This document shows, piece after piece, positions 1 to 8,712 of a DNA stretch of 64,000 nt. Source of the stretch: Myxococcales bacterium (lineage in GTDB: Bacteria > Myxococcota_A > Polyangia > Polyangiales > Polyangiaceae); contig CAHJWM010000012.1 in assembly GCA_903642325.1 (NCBI GenBank), positions 1-64,000 on the forward strand, read 5' to 3'. A program made the translations under genes and the position numbers. The notes beneath the pieces are model-generated. The model was given only the letters and a program-made list of their open reading frames with translations. It had not been told where the DNA came from and searched no databases. Positions within the stretch are counted from its first letter, which is position 1; each line of letters opens with the position of its first letter.

Positions 1-1
1 G

Positions 2-568
2 GTTGCGGCGCCACCCGCTCGGCCGCCAGCGCGGCCGCCACCGGCGCGCGCGGCCACCGACCGCAAACGCTTCACGGTTGCTCTCGGCCCGGCCACGGAG
101 ATCGGTCTTTTACCCGCCCTCGGCGCAGGCGCGGAAGCCACGCTCGGCGTGGAGCTCAATCGCCTTTCTTTGGAGGTGTACGGCGCAGATTACCTGCATC
201 GTGATCACGACCTGGCTCTAGGACGCGTGGGGGGAACCTTTGCCTTGATCAGCGCGGGCGCGCGCGCCTGTGCGGCGCTCGTGCCCGGCCGCCTGAGCCT
301 TGCGGGTTGCGCATCCCTTTCCGACAATCGTGTGCGTGCACGCGGTTATGGTGTTTCTCAATCGAGCAGCGCAGCGACGTACATTGGCGCCGCGTCACTC
401 GGCGTGCGCGTGCAGCTCGCGCTTGCTACCCATGCTTCGCTGCGCTTGGATGCAGGGCCGAGCGTGCTGCTCGGCGACGCAAACTTCGTATTGATGGGAA
501 CCGGAGTGGTGTACCGAGTGAGCCGTTTCGATGCGACCGCGAGCATGAAGCTCGCTTGGCGCTTTTAG
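2..568 (+). CDS. Outer-membrane beta-barrel-like protein, C-terminal part (5' end outside window)
   Basis: The frame is open from the left edge to TAG at 566-568, so only the C-terminal 188 residues or so are present. They begin with a proline/arginine/alanine-rich linker (about residues 1-25) and continue as alternating hydrophobic and polar strands. The protein ends in Trp-Arg-Phe; a C-terminal aromatic is usual for proteins inserted by the BAM machinery. The layout of Pro-rich linker then barrel matches the gene at 13378-14367, which closes an ECF sigma/FecR operon. This gene may therefore be the last member of a similar cassette lying to the left (inference). No family can be named from what remains. 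Confidence 0.6.
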   Translation, partial: VAAPPARPPARPPPARAATDRKRFTVALGPATEIGLLPALGAGAEATLGVELNRLSLEVYGADYLHRDHDLALGRVGGTFALISAGARACAALVPGRLSLAGCASLSDNRVRARGYGVSQSSSAATYIGAASLGVRVQLALATHASLRLDAGPSVLLGDANFVLMGTGVVYRVSRFDATASMKLAWRF

Positions 569-720
569 CCGGCAATGGCGGGGCTCGTACTGGCGTGGTT
601 TGCTCGGATCGACTCGACAACGGGGTATTTCTGCCCCATGTAGAATTGTGCCACGACCTTATTTCGGTCAAGGTGCTCGGATGCGGGGCGTCACGGCCGG
701 TTGCCGTCGTGCTTGGTACT

Positions 721-735
721 GGCACGATGCGTGCC
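721..735. promoter_or_regulatory. Perfect inverted repeat just upstream of the RND pump gene
   Basis: GGCACG-ATG-CGTGCC is a perfect 6-bp inverted repeat with a 3-base centre. It lies 14 bases before the ATG of the metal pump gene and overlaps the approach to its ribosome-binding site (GGGGG at 738-742). It could be an operator for a metal regulator or a small mRNA hairpin; the sequence does not decide between them. Confidence 0.3.
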
Positions 736-749
736 TCGGGGGCCTCTAG

Positions 750-3700
750 ATGCTCGAACGCCTGCTGGATTTTTCGCTTTCTCATCGCATAGCTACCTTC
801 GTTCTGGCTGCAGTGCTCCTCGGTGTCGGGCTGTTCGCGTTCAAGAACCTGACCATCGAGGCTTTCCCGGACCCGACCGATACCCAAGTCCAAATCATTA
901 CGCTGTTTTCCGGGCAGCCAACCGAAGAAGTCGAGCGGCGCGTTTCTTTACCGCTCGAGCGCGCGCTGAACGGAACGCCCGGGCTCACTCGCCTGCGCAG
1001 CATCTCGCTCTTCGGTTTGTCGTTCGTCACCATGACCTTCGACGACGCGACCGATCCAATGCGCGCCCGTCAGCAGGTCACCGAGCGCATGGCGGACGCT
1101 TCGTTGCCGGATGAGGCCCACCCCACGCTCGGCCCGTACGCGACGCCGATCGGGGAGATCTATCGCTATACGCTGGAGAGCAGCAAGTCGGACCCCATGA
1201 CACTCCGCACCTTGCAGGATTGGGTGGTCTCGCCGCGCCTACTCCAAGTGCCCGGCGTCGCCGATGTCGTCTCGTACGGCGGCCTCGTGCGCGAAGTTCA
1301 CGTGGAACCCGACGTGAGCAAGATGGTGGACTTGGGCGTCAACCTGAACGACGTCTTCGACGCGCTGAAGAAAGCCAGCGCCAATGCTACCGGCGGCTAC
1401 GTGGAGCGTGGCGCCGAGATGTTCGTGATCCGTAGCCTGGGCATTTTTAGCAGTATCGATGATCTGCAACACGTACGCGTGGCTTACAACAAAACACGGC
1501 CGGTCGAGCTCCGCGACGTCGCGAAGATCCAGGAGGGCTACGCTCCGCGGCAGGGCGTCGTCACGCGTGATTCGAATCAAGACGCGGTCGAGGGCATCGT
1601 CCTCATGCGTCGTGGCGAAAACCCGACGGTCGTGCTCGACGCGTTGCGCGCGCGCATCGTGAAGCTCGGCCATACGTTACCGTCGGACATCACGATCAAG
1701 CCATTTTACGACCGAACCGAGCTGGTCAACACCACGCTCAAAACGGTGTTCGAGAACCTCGCTGAGGGCGCGGCGTTGGTCTCCTTGGTCTTGTTCGCCT
1801 TCATGTTGTCCATGCGTGCATCGCTGATCGCCGCTTCGGTCATCCCGCTCGCTTTGGCCGCGTCCTTTGCGTTTTTATACACGCGCGGCATGTCCGCGAA
1901 TTTACTGTCCATGGGCGCCGTGGACTTCGGCATCATCGTGGATGGCGCGGTCATCTTGGTGGAGCACTTGTTCCACAAGCTTTCACCGAGCAATCACGGC
2001 CCGGCTCCGAGTGATCCGTCGCGCCCACTCACGGAACGCATCGCGGAAGCCGCCAAGGAGGTCGCACGCCCGACGCTGTTTTCGCTGTTGATCATCATCG
2101 CCGCGTACATCCCTATTTTCTCCCTACAGCGCGTCGAGGGCCGAATTTTTTCGCCGCTCGCCTACACCGTCGTCAGCGCCCTGGTCGGCGCGCTGCTGGT
2201 GAGCTTCACGCTCGTGCCCGTGCTGTGTTTGATCGCGCTTAAAAACCCAAAAGTCATGCGCGACTCGCCGCTGCTCACGTTTTCCCAACGTGTGTTCGAC
2301 AAGGCGATGGCGTTCGCGATGCGCAATGTCTTGATCGTGTTGATCTTGGCCGGCGGAGTGCTGGGCGGGGCGGTCGCCTTGATGCCGCGTTTGGGAAGTG
2401 AGTTTTTGCCGGCCCTGAACGAAGGCGCTCTCTATGTCACGTTCCTCCTGCCAGGGAACATCTCGCTCAGCGACGGTCGCGCCTTGACCCCAAAGCTCGA
2501 AGGCCTGATTCGCCGCACCCCCGAAGTCGTTTCGGTCATCTCTCAGCTCGGAAGGCCGGAGGACGGAACGGACACCAAACTTCCGAATAACCTCGAGGTG
2601 TTCATCAAGCTGAAGCCGATGGCGGAGTGGCGCTCCAACAAGCACACGATGGAGGACTTGATCGAAGAGATGAGCTTTGCCCTGCAGCAAGTCCCGGGTG
2701 TCGATTACAATTTTTCGCAGCCGATTCGGGACAACGTAGAAGAGAACGTGTCCGGCCAAAAAGGTCAGGTAGCGCTCAAGATCTACGGTGAGGATTTGGA
2801 CAAGCTGTCTGCCGCCGCGGAAAAGGCGCGCGATGCGATCGCCAAGATCCCAGGCGCGGTCGACGTCGGCATCACCAAGTCGGGCAGTACGCCGCAAATC
2901 GCCGTTCACCTGGACCGGCAAGCGCTGGCCCGCTTCAACCTCGATCTGGGCGACGTACAGGATTACATCGAAACGGCGATGGGCGGGCACACGGCGAGCG
3001 AGTTCTGGGACGGAGAAAAGCGCTTCGACGTGACCGTGCGCCTGCCCACGGCAACGCGCGAGGACATCGGGGCCATCCGCAGGATCATGCTGCCCTTGAA
3101 AGACGGAACGCTCCTGCCGCTGTCGGCGATCGCGGACGTGACCATGTCTACCGGGCGAGCGGCCATCACCCGCGAAAATGGCGCGCGCTACATCGGTGTG
3201 CGGATGAACGTGCGTGGCCGAGATTTAGGCTCGTTCGTCGCCGAGGCCCAGCAGAAAGTCGCCGCGCAAGTATCCATACCGGCTGGGTACGAGCTCACCT
3301 GGGGTGGCGAGTTCGAAAATCAGCAGCGGGCCATGGCGCGCCTCAAGATCGTGATTCCTTTGGCGCTCGTGATAACCTTTTTGCTTTTGTTCTCGGCATT
3401 CAACTCGGTGTTCGACGCGACCCTGATCATGGTCAACGTACCATTCGCGCTGGTCGGAGGTATCTTCGCGCTGGGCGTGGCCAACATGCCGCTCAGCGTC
3501 TCGGCGGCGGTCGGTTTCATCGCGCTCTTGGGTCAGGCCGTGCTCAATGGTGTGCTCGTAGTGGCGGCGATCCGCGGCCGGCTGGCGAACGGTGAGCGGC
3601 TGGAGACAGCGGTGGTACAGGGTACTCGAGACCGGCTACGAGCCGTGTTGATGACCGCGTTGTTAGCGTCTCTCGGTCTGCTGCCGGCCGCCATGTCGCA

Positions 3701-3866
3701 TGCCATCGGCAGCGAAACGCAACGCCCGATCGCCGTCGTCGTCGTCGGCGGGACGATCAGCGCGGCCCTCCTCGCCTTGATCGTCTTGCCCGTGACGTTC
3801 TATTTGGCCACGCTTTTTCTGCGGAAAGGCGCGCGGCGCGCGCTCCCCGCAGAGGCGGCCACCTGA
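750..3866 (+). CDS. czcA: Heavy-metal efflux RND pump, CzcA-type inner-membrane subunit
   Basis: Full-length 1038-residue RND transporter of the heavy-metal (HME) subfamily, which uses the proton gradient to move divalent or monovalent metal ions out through a fusion protein and an outer-membrane channel. The N-terminal membrane helix (about 13-32), two large periplasmic loops and helix bundles near 335-540 and 865-1030 follow the family plan. The proton-relay motif in TM4 reads DFGIIVDGAVILVE, giving D392, D398 and E405. This is the CzcA-type signature rather than the CusA variant. A weak GGGGG precedes the ATG by 7 bases. The usual partners (CzcB, CzcC) are absent next door; unattached homologues are at 43032-45646. 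Metal specificity cannot be read from sequence alone. Confidence 0.93.
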   Translation: MLERLLDFSLSHRIATFVLAAVLLGVGLFAFKNLTIEAFPDPTDTQVQIITLFSGQPTEEVERRVSLPLERALNGTPGLTRLRSISLFGLSFVTMTFDDATDPMRARQQVTERMADASLPDEAHPTLGPYATPIGEIYRYTLESSKSDPMTLRTLQDWVVSPRLLQVPGVADVVSYGGLVREVHVEPDVSKMVDLGVNLNDVFDALKKASANATGGYVERGAEMFVIRSLGIFSSIDDLQHVRVAYNKTRPVELRDVAKIQEGYAPRQGVVTRDSNQDAVEGIVLMRRGENPTVVLDALRARIVKLGHTLPSDITIKPFYDRTELVNTTLKTVFENLAEGAALVSLVLFAFMLSMRASLIAASVIPLALAASFAFLYTRGMSANLLSMGAVDFGIIVDGAVILVEHLFHKLSPSNHGPAPSDPSRPLTERIAEAAKEVARPTLFSLLIIIAAYIPIFSLQRVEGRIFSPLAYTVVSALVGALLVSFTLVPVLCLIALKNPKVMRDSPLLTFSQRVFDKAMAFAMRNVLIVLILAGGVLGGAVALMPRLGSEFLPALNEGALYVTFLLPGNISLSDGRALTPKLEGLIRRTPEVVSVISQLGRPEDGTDTKLPNNLEVFIKLKPMAEWRSNKHTMEDLIEEMSFALQQVPGVDYNFSQPIRDNVEENVSGQKGQVALKIYGEDLDKLSAAAEKARDAIAKIPGAVDVGITKSGSTPQIAVHLDRQALARFNLDLGDVQDYIETAMGGHTASEFWDGEKRFDVTVRLPTATREDIGAIRRIMLPLKDGTLLPLSAIADVTMSTGRAAITRENGARYIGVRMNVRGRDLGSFVAEAQQKVAAQVSIPAGYELTWGGEFENQQRAMARLKIVIPLALVITFLLLFSAFNSVFDATLIMVNVPFALVGGIFALGVANMPLSVSAAVGFIALLGQAVLNGVLVVAAIRGRLANGERLETAVVQGTRDRLRAVLMTALLASLGLLPAAMSHAIGSETQRPIAVVVVGGTISAALLALIVLPVTFYLATLFLRKGARRALPAEAAT

Positions 3867-3969
3867 GCCGCAACCCCGCGAAAAAGCCCCCAAAACGCGC
3901 GCCTCTGCGCCGCGAGCGCCGACAGACTAGATTGTGGAGGCTCGCCCGGCGAGCGCTCGCGGTCGGCGT

Positions 3970-5547
3970 ATGGACCTGAACAGCCTCTCTCTCCTATACG
4001 CCGCGTTGACGGCCTCTAGTCTGTTCGCGCGGAGCGCGCGCGCGTCACGCAGGCAATGGGATTGGCTGGCGGTGTGCACGGTGGTGCTCGGAGTCGCGGG
4101 CGCAGGCTGGGTTCTGTTCCCGAACATTGTTGGCTACGTCTCAGGCTCGCTCGCGTTGATTCTCATCTTACTGCCGACTTGGGCCAATAACGCGGCAAGC
4201 CGAGCGGTGAAGCAGTCGCGCTATGGGCGCGCACACTTCTTTGCAATTTCGGCCATGCTGCTGCATCCGAGCCGCGACCGACGCGGCTTACCTCGCTTGT
4301 TCCAAGCGCTCGAGCTCTCGTATCTCGGTAAGAACGCGGATGCGGAAGCGCTGCTCGATCGCCTGGCCGGAGAGGATGACGAGCTCGCTGCGTTGGCCTT
4401 CGCACACCGGCTGCGTATCTCCGCTCGCTGGCGTGAAATCAAGAGCGTGGTCGAACGCCGCGACCCGTTGACGCCTTTGACCCCTACCCTGCTCGCGGTG
4501 TACGTGCGCGCGCTGGGGGAGCTCGGTCATACCGAACAAATGGCGCAATTCATGGCCTCGAATGAGTCGATGTTGATCGCCAGCGGGGCCCTGGAATTGA
4601 CGCTGCTCGCCCTGTTCGCTTTCAGCGGAGAAGTAGAGCTGACCCGCCACGTACTGGGCGGAGCCAGCCAAGGTTATGCCGAGGAAACTCGCGTCTATTG
4701 GCTTGCAGTCGCCGCTCAATATGCCGGCGACCTCGTCCAGGCGCGCCTCGGCTTCGGACAACTGCGAACGGCGCGCGACGCGCAGCTCCGCGTTCAGGCC
4801 GAACAGCGCTTCAGAGGCCTAGCGCACGCTGAGCCCGAGCTTCCGCCCAGTGTGCAGACACGGGCCATCGTTCAGTACTTCGGCCGTTCGTATTTGAGCA
4901 AGCAAAACCTACTGCTTAGCCGCGCGGTGCCTGGCGCGCAGCGCCTGCTGACCACGAGCGTCGTCGCGGTCAACACGCTGATTTACGTCTACGGGAGTTA
5001 CCCGAGGCTTGTGGAAACGCAGCAAGCGTTTGGTGATCGTTGGGCCTTCTTTGCACCCGAGATCTTGAGCGGTCAGTGGTGGCGCTGCTTCACTTACCTG
5101 TTCGTGCACGCCAACGCCTTGCACTTGCTGATGAACATGGGCGGCCTCTGGGTGCTAGGGCCGTTCGTCGAGCGCGCCTTCGGCCGCTTGCGATTTTGCA
5201 TCGTCTACGTAGTTGCCGGCGGTTTGGGCAGCGCGGTGTATTTGGCTTTGACCTGGTACGGTGCGATTAAGCCCGAAGATTTGGTGGGCGCCTCGGGTTG
5301 CATCATGGGTTTGCTTGGCGCGTCGTGCGCCGTGATGCTGCGTGCCTGGCTTCGGCAGCGAGCGCCCATCGCGAAACAGCTACTGTTCCGTTTATTAGCG
5401 GTCGTTCTTCTTCAAGTTGCCTTCGACCACTACACGCCCCAAGTCGCAGGGCTGGCCCACGCGCTCGGCTTGCTCGGCGGCTTTCTGTCTGGGCTCGCCC
5501 TGCATGAGGTGGTGAGCACAAAACACTCGGTAGAACGTCTCGCATAG
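3970..5547 (+). CDS. Rhomboid-family intramembrane serine protease with TPR-like middle region
   Basis: About 525 residues. Two N-terminal hydrophobic segments are followed by about 250 residues of alpha-helical, TPR-like sequence, then a rhomboid domain (about 320-515). Rhomboid hallmarks are all present: H380xxxxH385xxxN389 in TM2, the nucleophile S442 in GASG, and the catalytic H497 in the last helix. It should therefore be an active protease that cuts substrates within the membrane. The first start in frame is GTG at 3934, but it has no ribosome-binding site; ATG 3970 puts a hydrophobic helix right at the N-terminus and is preferred. The TPR-like insert suggests substrate or partner recruitment on the cytoplasmic side (inference). 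Confidence 0.85.
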   Translation: MDLNSLSLLYAALTASSLFARSARASRRQWDWLAVCTVVLGVAGAGWVLFPNIVGYVSGSLALILILLPTWANNAASRAVKQSRYGRAHFFAISAMLLHPSRDRRGLPRLFQALELSYLGKNADAEALLDRLAGEDDELAALAFAHRLRISARWREIKSVVERRDPLTPLTPTLLAVYVRALGELGHTEQMAQFMASNESMLIASGALELTLLALFAFSGEVELTRHVLGGASQGYAEETRVYWLAVAAQYAGDLVQARLGFGQLRTARDAQLRVQAEQRFRGLAHAEPELPPSVQTRAIVQYFGRSYLSKQNLLLSRAVPGAQRLLTTSVVAVNTLIYVYGSYPRLVETQQAFGDRWAFFAPEILSGQWWRCFTYLFVHANALHLLMNMGGLWVLGPFVERAFGRLRFCIVYVVAGGLGSAVYLALTWYGAIKPEDLVGASGCIMGLLGASCAVMLRAWLRQRAPIAKQLLFRLLAVVLLQVAFDHYTPQVAGLAHALGLLGGFLSGLALHEVVSTKHSVERLA

Positions 5548-5592
5548 ACGCGCGGGGCGTGCTCGAGCTGGTGCTGCGCGGCCGCCGGTAAT

Positions 5593-6603
5593 TTAGAGCG
5601 CCACGAACAAGTCGTCGACGACCGCTCGCCTATCGATGAGCTTCAGATCAAACAGTTGATCGGCGAGCACTTGCCAGCGCGCTTTCTGCATTCTACCGAG
5701 CCCGCCACGGGTCGGGTCTTCGCTGCTGATGAGCGGCCTTTGGGCGTCGGCGGCCGCGCTCAGGGTGGCTTCATCGAGGCTCGGGTTCAGCGTGTGCAGG
5801 AGCGCGTTGGTTGGGCTCGGGTGCTCCAGGTAGTCTTGCCAGCCCTCCCGGGTAGCCAGCACGAATGATTCAACGAGCGCCGGGTTCTGCTCCAAGAGCG
5901 CGCGGCGCGTGATCGCGACCGTTCCGTAGGGGTTGAAGCCCGAATCGGCGATCAGGAACACCGCCGGCTGGGCTCCCTTTTTCCGAGCAGCGATCGGCTC
6001 CGAGCTCACATAGCATTGCTGACCGAAACTCGCGTCGCTCAAAAAGCGCGCGACGCCGCCGTCGTAAGGCACGATTTTCACCCCGTCCCAGCTGTACTTC
6101 TTCTTCAGGAACGCCGCGTAAGCGAGCCCCGTTTCCAGTGCGAGCGTGCCCGAATGAAAAACGTCCTCGAGCTTTTGCAACTTGCGCGCGGCGTGCACCA
6201 TGATGCCCTGGGGCGAGGTTTGGAATACGGCATACAGCGCAACCACGTCCGCCCCCCGCGCCTGCGCGATGATCACCTCGTCCGCGCCGACCGTACCGAA
6301 GTCGGCGCGACCGGTGGCAACCATTTGCAGTACCGGCACGCCGGCTCCGCCGCCTTGGATCTCGAGACGTAAGTCGTGGCGAGCGTATGCGCCGTCCGCG
6401 CGGCCCGCATAAAATCCGCCAAATTCGGGCTCGGGCACCCAGTCGAGCGCGAGCGTCACGGGTCTGGCGCGCGCACCCGCTTCAATCGGCTCCGGAGGGG
6501 ACTTCTTACCGCAGCTCGCTACGAAGCAAACCGTGAGCAACAGCGCGCCAAGCCTCGAACTGAAGTGCAAGGTGCCTTTCGACATCGTTCGAACGTCATT
6601 CAC
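5593..6603 (-). CDS. NMT1/THI5-type ABC transporter substrate-binding lipoprotein
   Basis: 336-residue periplasmic binding protein. The signal peptide ends in the lipobox VASC (Cys31), so it is probably anchored to a membrane. The N-terminal lobe has the NMT1/THI5 pattern LDWVPEPEFGGFYAGRADG and a GGGAG phosphate-type loop; this family binds pyrimidine thiamine precursors, riboflavin, nitrate or sulfonates. It is the third gene of an importer operon (ATPase, permease, binding protein), beginning 7 bases after the permease stop. Start is GTG 6603, with ATG 6585 an equally possible second choice that keeps the signal peptide. No TPP or FMN riboswitch was seen ahead of the operon, so the ligand is left open. 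Confidence 0.85.
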   Translation of the reverse strand: MNDVRTMSKGTLHFSSRLGALLLTVCFVASCGKKSPPEPIEAGARARPVTLALDWVPEPEFGGFYAGRADGAYARHDLRLEIQGGGAGVPVLQMVATGRADFGTVGADEVIIAQARGADVVALYAVFQTSPQGIMVHAARKLQKLEDVFHSGTLALETGLAYAAFLKKKYSWDGVKIVPYDGGVARFLSDASFGQQCYVSSEPIAARKKGAQPAVFLIADSGFNPYGTVAITRRALLEQNPALVESFVLATREGWQDYLEHPSPTNALLHTLNPSLDEATLSAAADAQRPLISSEDPTRGGLGRMQKARWQVLADQLFDLKLIDRRAVVDDLFVAL

Positions 6604-6610
6604 GCGCCGC

Positions 6611-7408
6611 TCAGCCTCGAGCGCGCAGGCGGCCTAGCAGCACGGCCGATACGGCGCTGACCAACGCGAACAGCGACAAGCCCAAAAGCGATGCGCTCAA
6701 GACCGCGGCGAATAGCAGATCGGTGCGTAGCTGGCGATACGCGCTCAAGACGGTGATTCCAAGCCCGGCGTTACCCTCGGAAAACCCCGCTACGAACTCG
6801 CCAACGATCGCACCGATGACGGACAAGCCCGACGCTACTTTGAGGCCGGTCATCACGCTCGGTATCGCGCTGGGCAAACGCAGCTTGAGCACGCTGTCGG
6901 GCAGACTCGCCCCGTAGAGCCGGAACAGATCGGAGAGGCGCGGATCCACGCTGCGCAAGCCAGCAAGCGTATTGGCGATCACCGGGAACACCGACACGAT
7001 GAAGGCCGACACGGAGACCGCGCGCAGGCCAGCACCGAACCATAGGACGAGGAGCGGGGCGACGGCGACGATGGGGACGGTCTGTAAGAACAGGGCGTAG
7101 GGGTAAAGCCCTCGTTCGAGCCAGCGCGAGAGTGAGAACACGAACCCGACGAAGGCGCCCACCGTGACGCTCAGCAGAAAGCCGAAGCAGGCCCCTCGCG
7201 CCGTGGTGATCAACGAACCACCCAGCGCAACCCGCTCGCGCCAGGCCACCAGCAAGACGGCAGAGGGTGGCGGAACCAAGAACGCCGGCACGCTAAAGGC
7301 GCGCACGGCGCCCTCCCAGACCGCGATTACGATCGAAAAGGTGACCACCGGCGGCAGCGCGGCCAAGGCATGTTGCCAGAGCGTTCGCCACGACGCAGGC
7401 TCTTTCAC
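6611..7408 (-). CDS. ABC transporter permease (ThiX/SsuC type)
   Basis: 265 residues with about six membrane helices, the usual size and layout of BPD_transp_1 permeases that work with NMT1-type binding proteins. The cytoplasmic EAA-like loop, which docks to the ATPase, is YGASLPDSVLKLRLPSAIPS. The ATG overlaps the stop of the ATPase gene by four bases (ATGA), so the two are translationally coupled, and the binding-protein gene follows at once. It forms the membrane channel of the importer. Confidence 0.9.
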   Translation of the reverse strand: MKEPASWRTLWQHALAALPPVVTFSIVIAVWEGAVRAFSVPAFLVPPPSAVLLVAWRERVALGGSLITTARGACFGFLLSVTVGAFVGFVFSLSRWLERGLYPYALFLQTVPIVAVAPLLVLWFGAGLRAVSVSAFIVSVFPVIANTLAGLRSVDPRLSDLFRLYGASLPDSVLKLRLPSAIPSVMTGLKVASGLSVIGAIVGEFVAGFSEGNAGLGITVLSAYRQLRTDLLFAAVLSASLLGLSLFALVSAVSAVLLGRLRARG

Positions 7409-8190
7409 GTCTTCTGCTCCTGATCATCGAGCGCGCCGTGCTCGGCGAGCGCAGCATACAAGAGTGCCGTCTGTCGAACGAAGGCGGGCTGGGTGCGAAG
7501 CTCCATGCCGCGCCTTTCCGGCAGGCCCAGCTCGTGGTCGAGCACGATTCGCCCGGGGCGCTTCGACATCACCAGCACACGCTCCGCCAGAAACACGGCC
7601 TCGGCGAGCGCATGGGTCACGAAGACAACCGTCATTTTTCGCGCCAGCCAGAGCCGGTGCAACCGCTCATCTAGGCGCTGGCGCGTCAGCTCGTCGAGGG
7701 CGGCAAATGGTTCGTCGAGGAGCAGGATTTCTGGCTCGGTCACCAGAGCGCGCGCGATAGAAACGCGCATCCGCATGCCGCCGGAGAGCTGGTCCGGGAA
7801 GCGATCGTGGACGTCCCCGAGCTCGACTTCCGAAAGAGGATGTTTCGCGCGCTCGCGCGCCTCCTTGCGGCTCATCGTTTGCAGCTCCAGCGGCAAAGCG
7901 ACATTGTCGAGCACCGTGCGCCACGGCAACAGCTGCGCATCTTGAAATACGAAAGCGAGCCTGGGCGGCGTCATCAGCTGGGAATTGACGCCCCGCGCGA
8001 GCGAGATCGTGCCTGTGCTCGGCGCTTCTAAACCGGAGATGAAGCGCAGCAACGTCGACTTGCCGCAGCCCGACGGACCAACCAGCGCGACGAACGAGCC
8101 AGCCTCGAGCTCGAGGTCGATGTTCTGCAGCACGGGCCCACCCGAGCTGAACGCGTGGCTCAGACCGCTGATGCTAACTCGGCTGCTAAT
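7405..8190 (-). CDS. ABC transporter ATPase (ThiZ/SsuB type), probable ATT start
   Basis: Nucleotide-binding subunit of the importer. Walker A GPSGCGKST, Q-loop FVFQDAQ, signature LSGGM, Walker B ILLLDEP and the H-loop histidine (VTHA) are intact. The first ATG/GTG/TTG in frame is GTG 8133, but the frame is open further upstream and encodes the missing first strand and A-loop (VSISGLSHAFSSGGPVL) that every ABC ATPase has. No standard start exists there before the stop. ATT at 8188-8190 lies 6 bases after a good ribosome-binding site (GGGAG), so an ATT start is the best reading, as is known for infC. If initiation is at 8133 the protein would lack the A-loop. Confidence 0.85.
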   Translation of the reverse strand: MSSRVSISGLSHAFSSGGPVLQNIDLELEAGSFVALVGPSGCGKSTLLRFISGLEAPSTGTISLARGVNSQLMTPPRLAFVFQDAQLLPWRTVLDNVALPLELQTMSRKEARERAKHPLSEVELGDVHDRFPDQLSGGMRMRVSIARALVTEPEILLLDEPFAALDELTRQRLDERLHRLWLARKMTVVFVTHALAEAVFLAERVLVMSKRPGRIVLDHELGLPERRGMELRTQPAFVRQTALLYAALAEHGALDDQEQKT

Positions 8191-8196
8191 GGTGAT

Positions 8197-8201
8197 CTCC
8201 C
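8197..8201 (-). promoter_or_regulatory. Ribosome-binding site supporting the ATT start
   Basis: On the minus strand GGGAG stands 6 bases before ATT (8190-8188). No other start codon is in a suitable place for this site, so it decides the start of the ATPase gene. Confidence 0.5.
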
Positions 8202-8287
8202 AGGGACCCGGACAGCTTCACCCGGCGCGTGCTATCGCGGCAAGCCTTGGCAACCATGCGAAGCTCGTCCCATCGCCAGAATCCGCT

Positions 8288-8617
8288 TCAGGCAACCGCG
8301 CGCGGCGTTTCACGGGCGGAGAACAAAGCGATGGGGGCGTGACGCAGTGCCGGTGCCGGGGCGCTTCCCGTCGCACGACGGGTGGCGGATTTTTCACGCG
8401 CGCCGATAGCAACTGCCATTGCCAGCCCAGCCAGGGTAAGACGCAGCCGCCACCGGTCCAGCAGCCCAAGCCGAGCTAGTTCCTCTAGCGCGGCACGCAG
8501 CTCGCCGTGCGCCGCCGCCGACTCGCGCGCCAAGAGGGCAAAAGACAGCGCGGACCGGGAGCCGCTCAGTTTCAAAACTGTCACCAATAAACGTTGCCCT
8601 AGAATTGTAATCTGCAT
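8288..8617 (-). CDS. Small hypothetical protein upstream of the importer operon
   Basis: Possible 109-residue protein starting at ATG 8617 and ending 97 bases before the ATPase gene on the same strand. Residues 1-70 are well-behaved: a beta-like start (MQITILGQRLLVTVLKL), then helices rich in Ala, Leu and Glu around EELARLGLLDRWRLRLT, then a short hydrophobic stretch. This could be a winged-helix-like unit. The last third is basic and less ordered. No known family is recognised. The compositional case is moderate; it may also be chance in high-GC DNA. Confidence 0.4.
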   Translation of the reverse strand: MQITILGQRLLVTVLKLSGSRSALSFALLARESAAAHGELRAALEELARLGLLDRWRLRLTLAGLAMAVAIGAREKSATRRATGSAPAPALRHAPIALFSARETPRAVA

Positions 8618-8712
8618 GCGTGTTCAGTAGACCGATACTGAACGGATGGCTAATTTTCGGCCTTGCGCGGCTGCACTTCGATAAGCGCCGTGCGCTCCCG
8701 TTCCGCGTTGCC

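Noticed and set aside
2124-2990. 288-codon minus frame opposite czcA
   Set aside because: Shadow frame; czcA is a clear full-length RND with intact motifs.
8134-8290. TPP or FMN riboswitch ahead of the NMT1/THI5-type importer
   Set aside because: The expected conserved helices (for example CTGAGA and the P4-P5 sequence of TPP) are absent in the leader.
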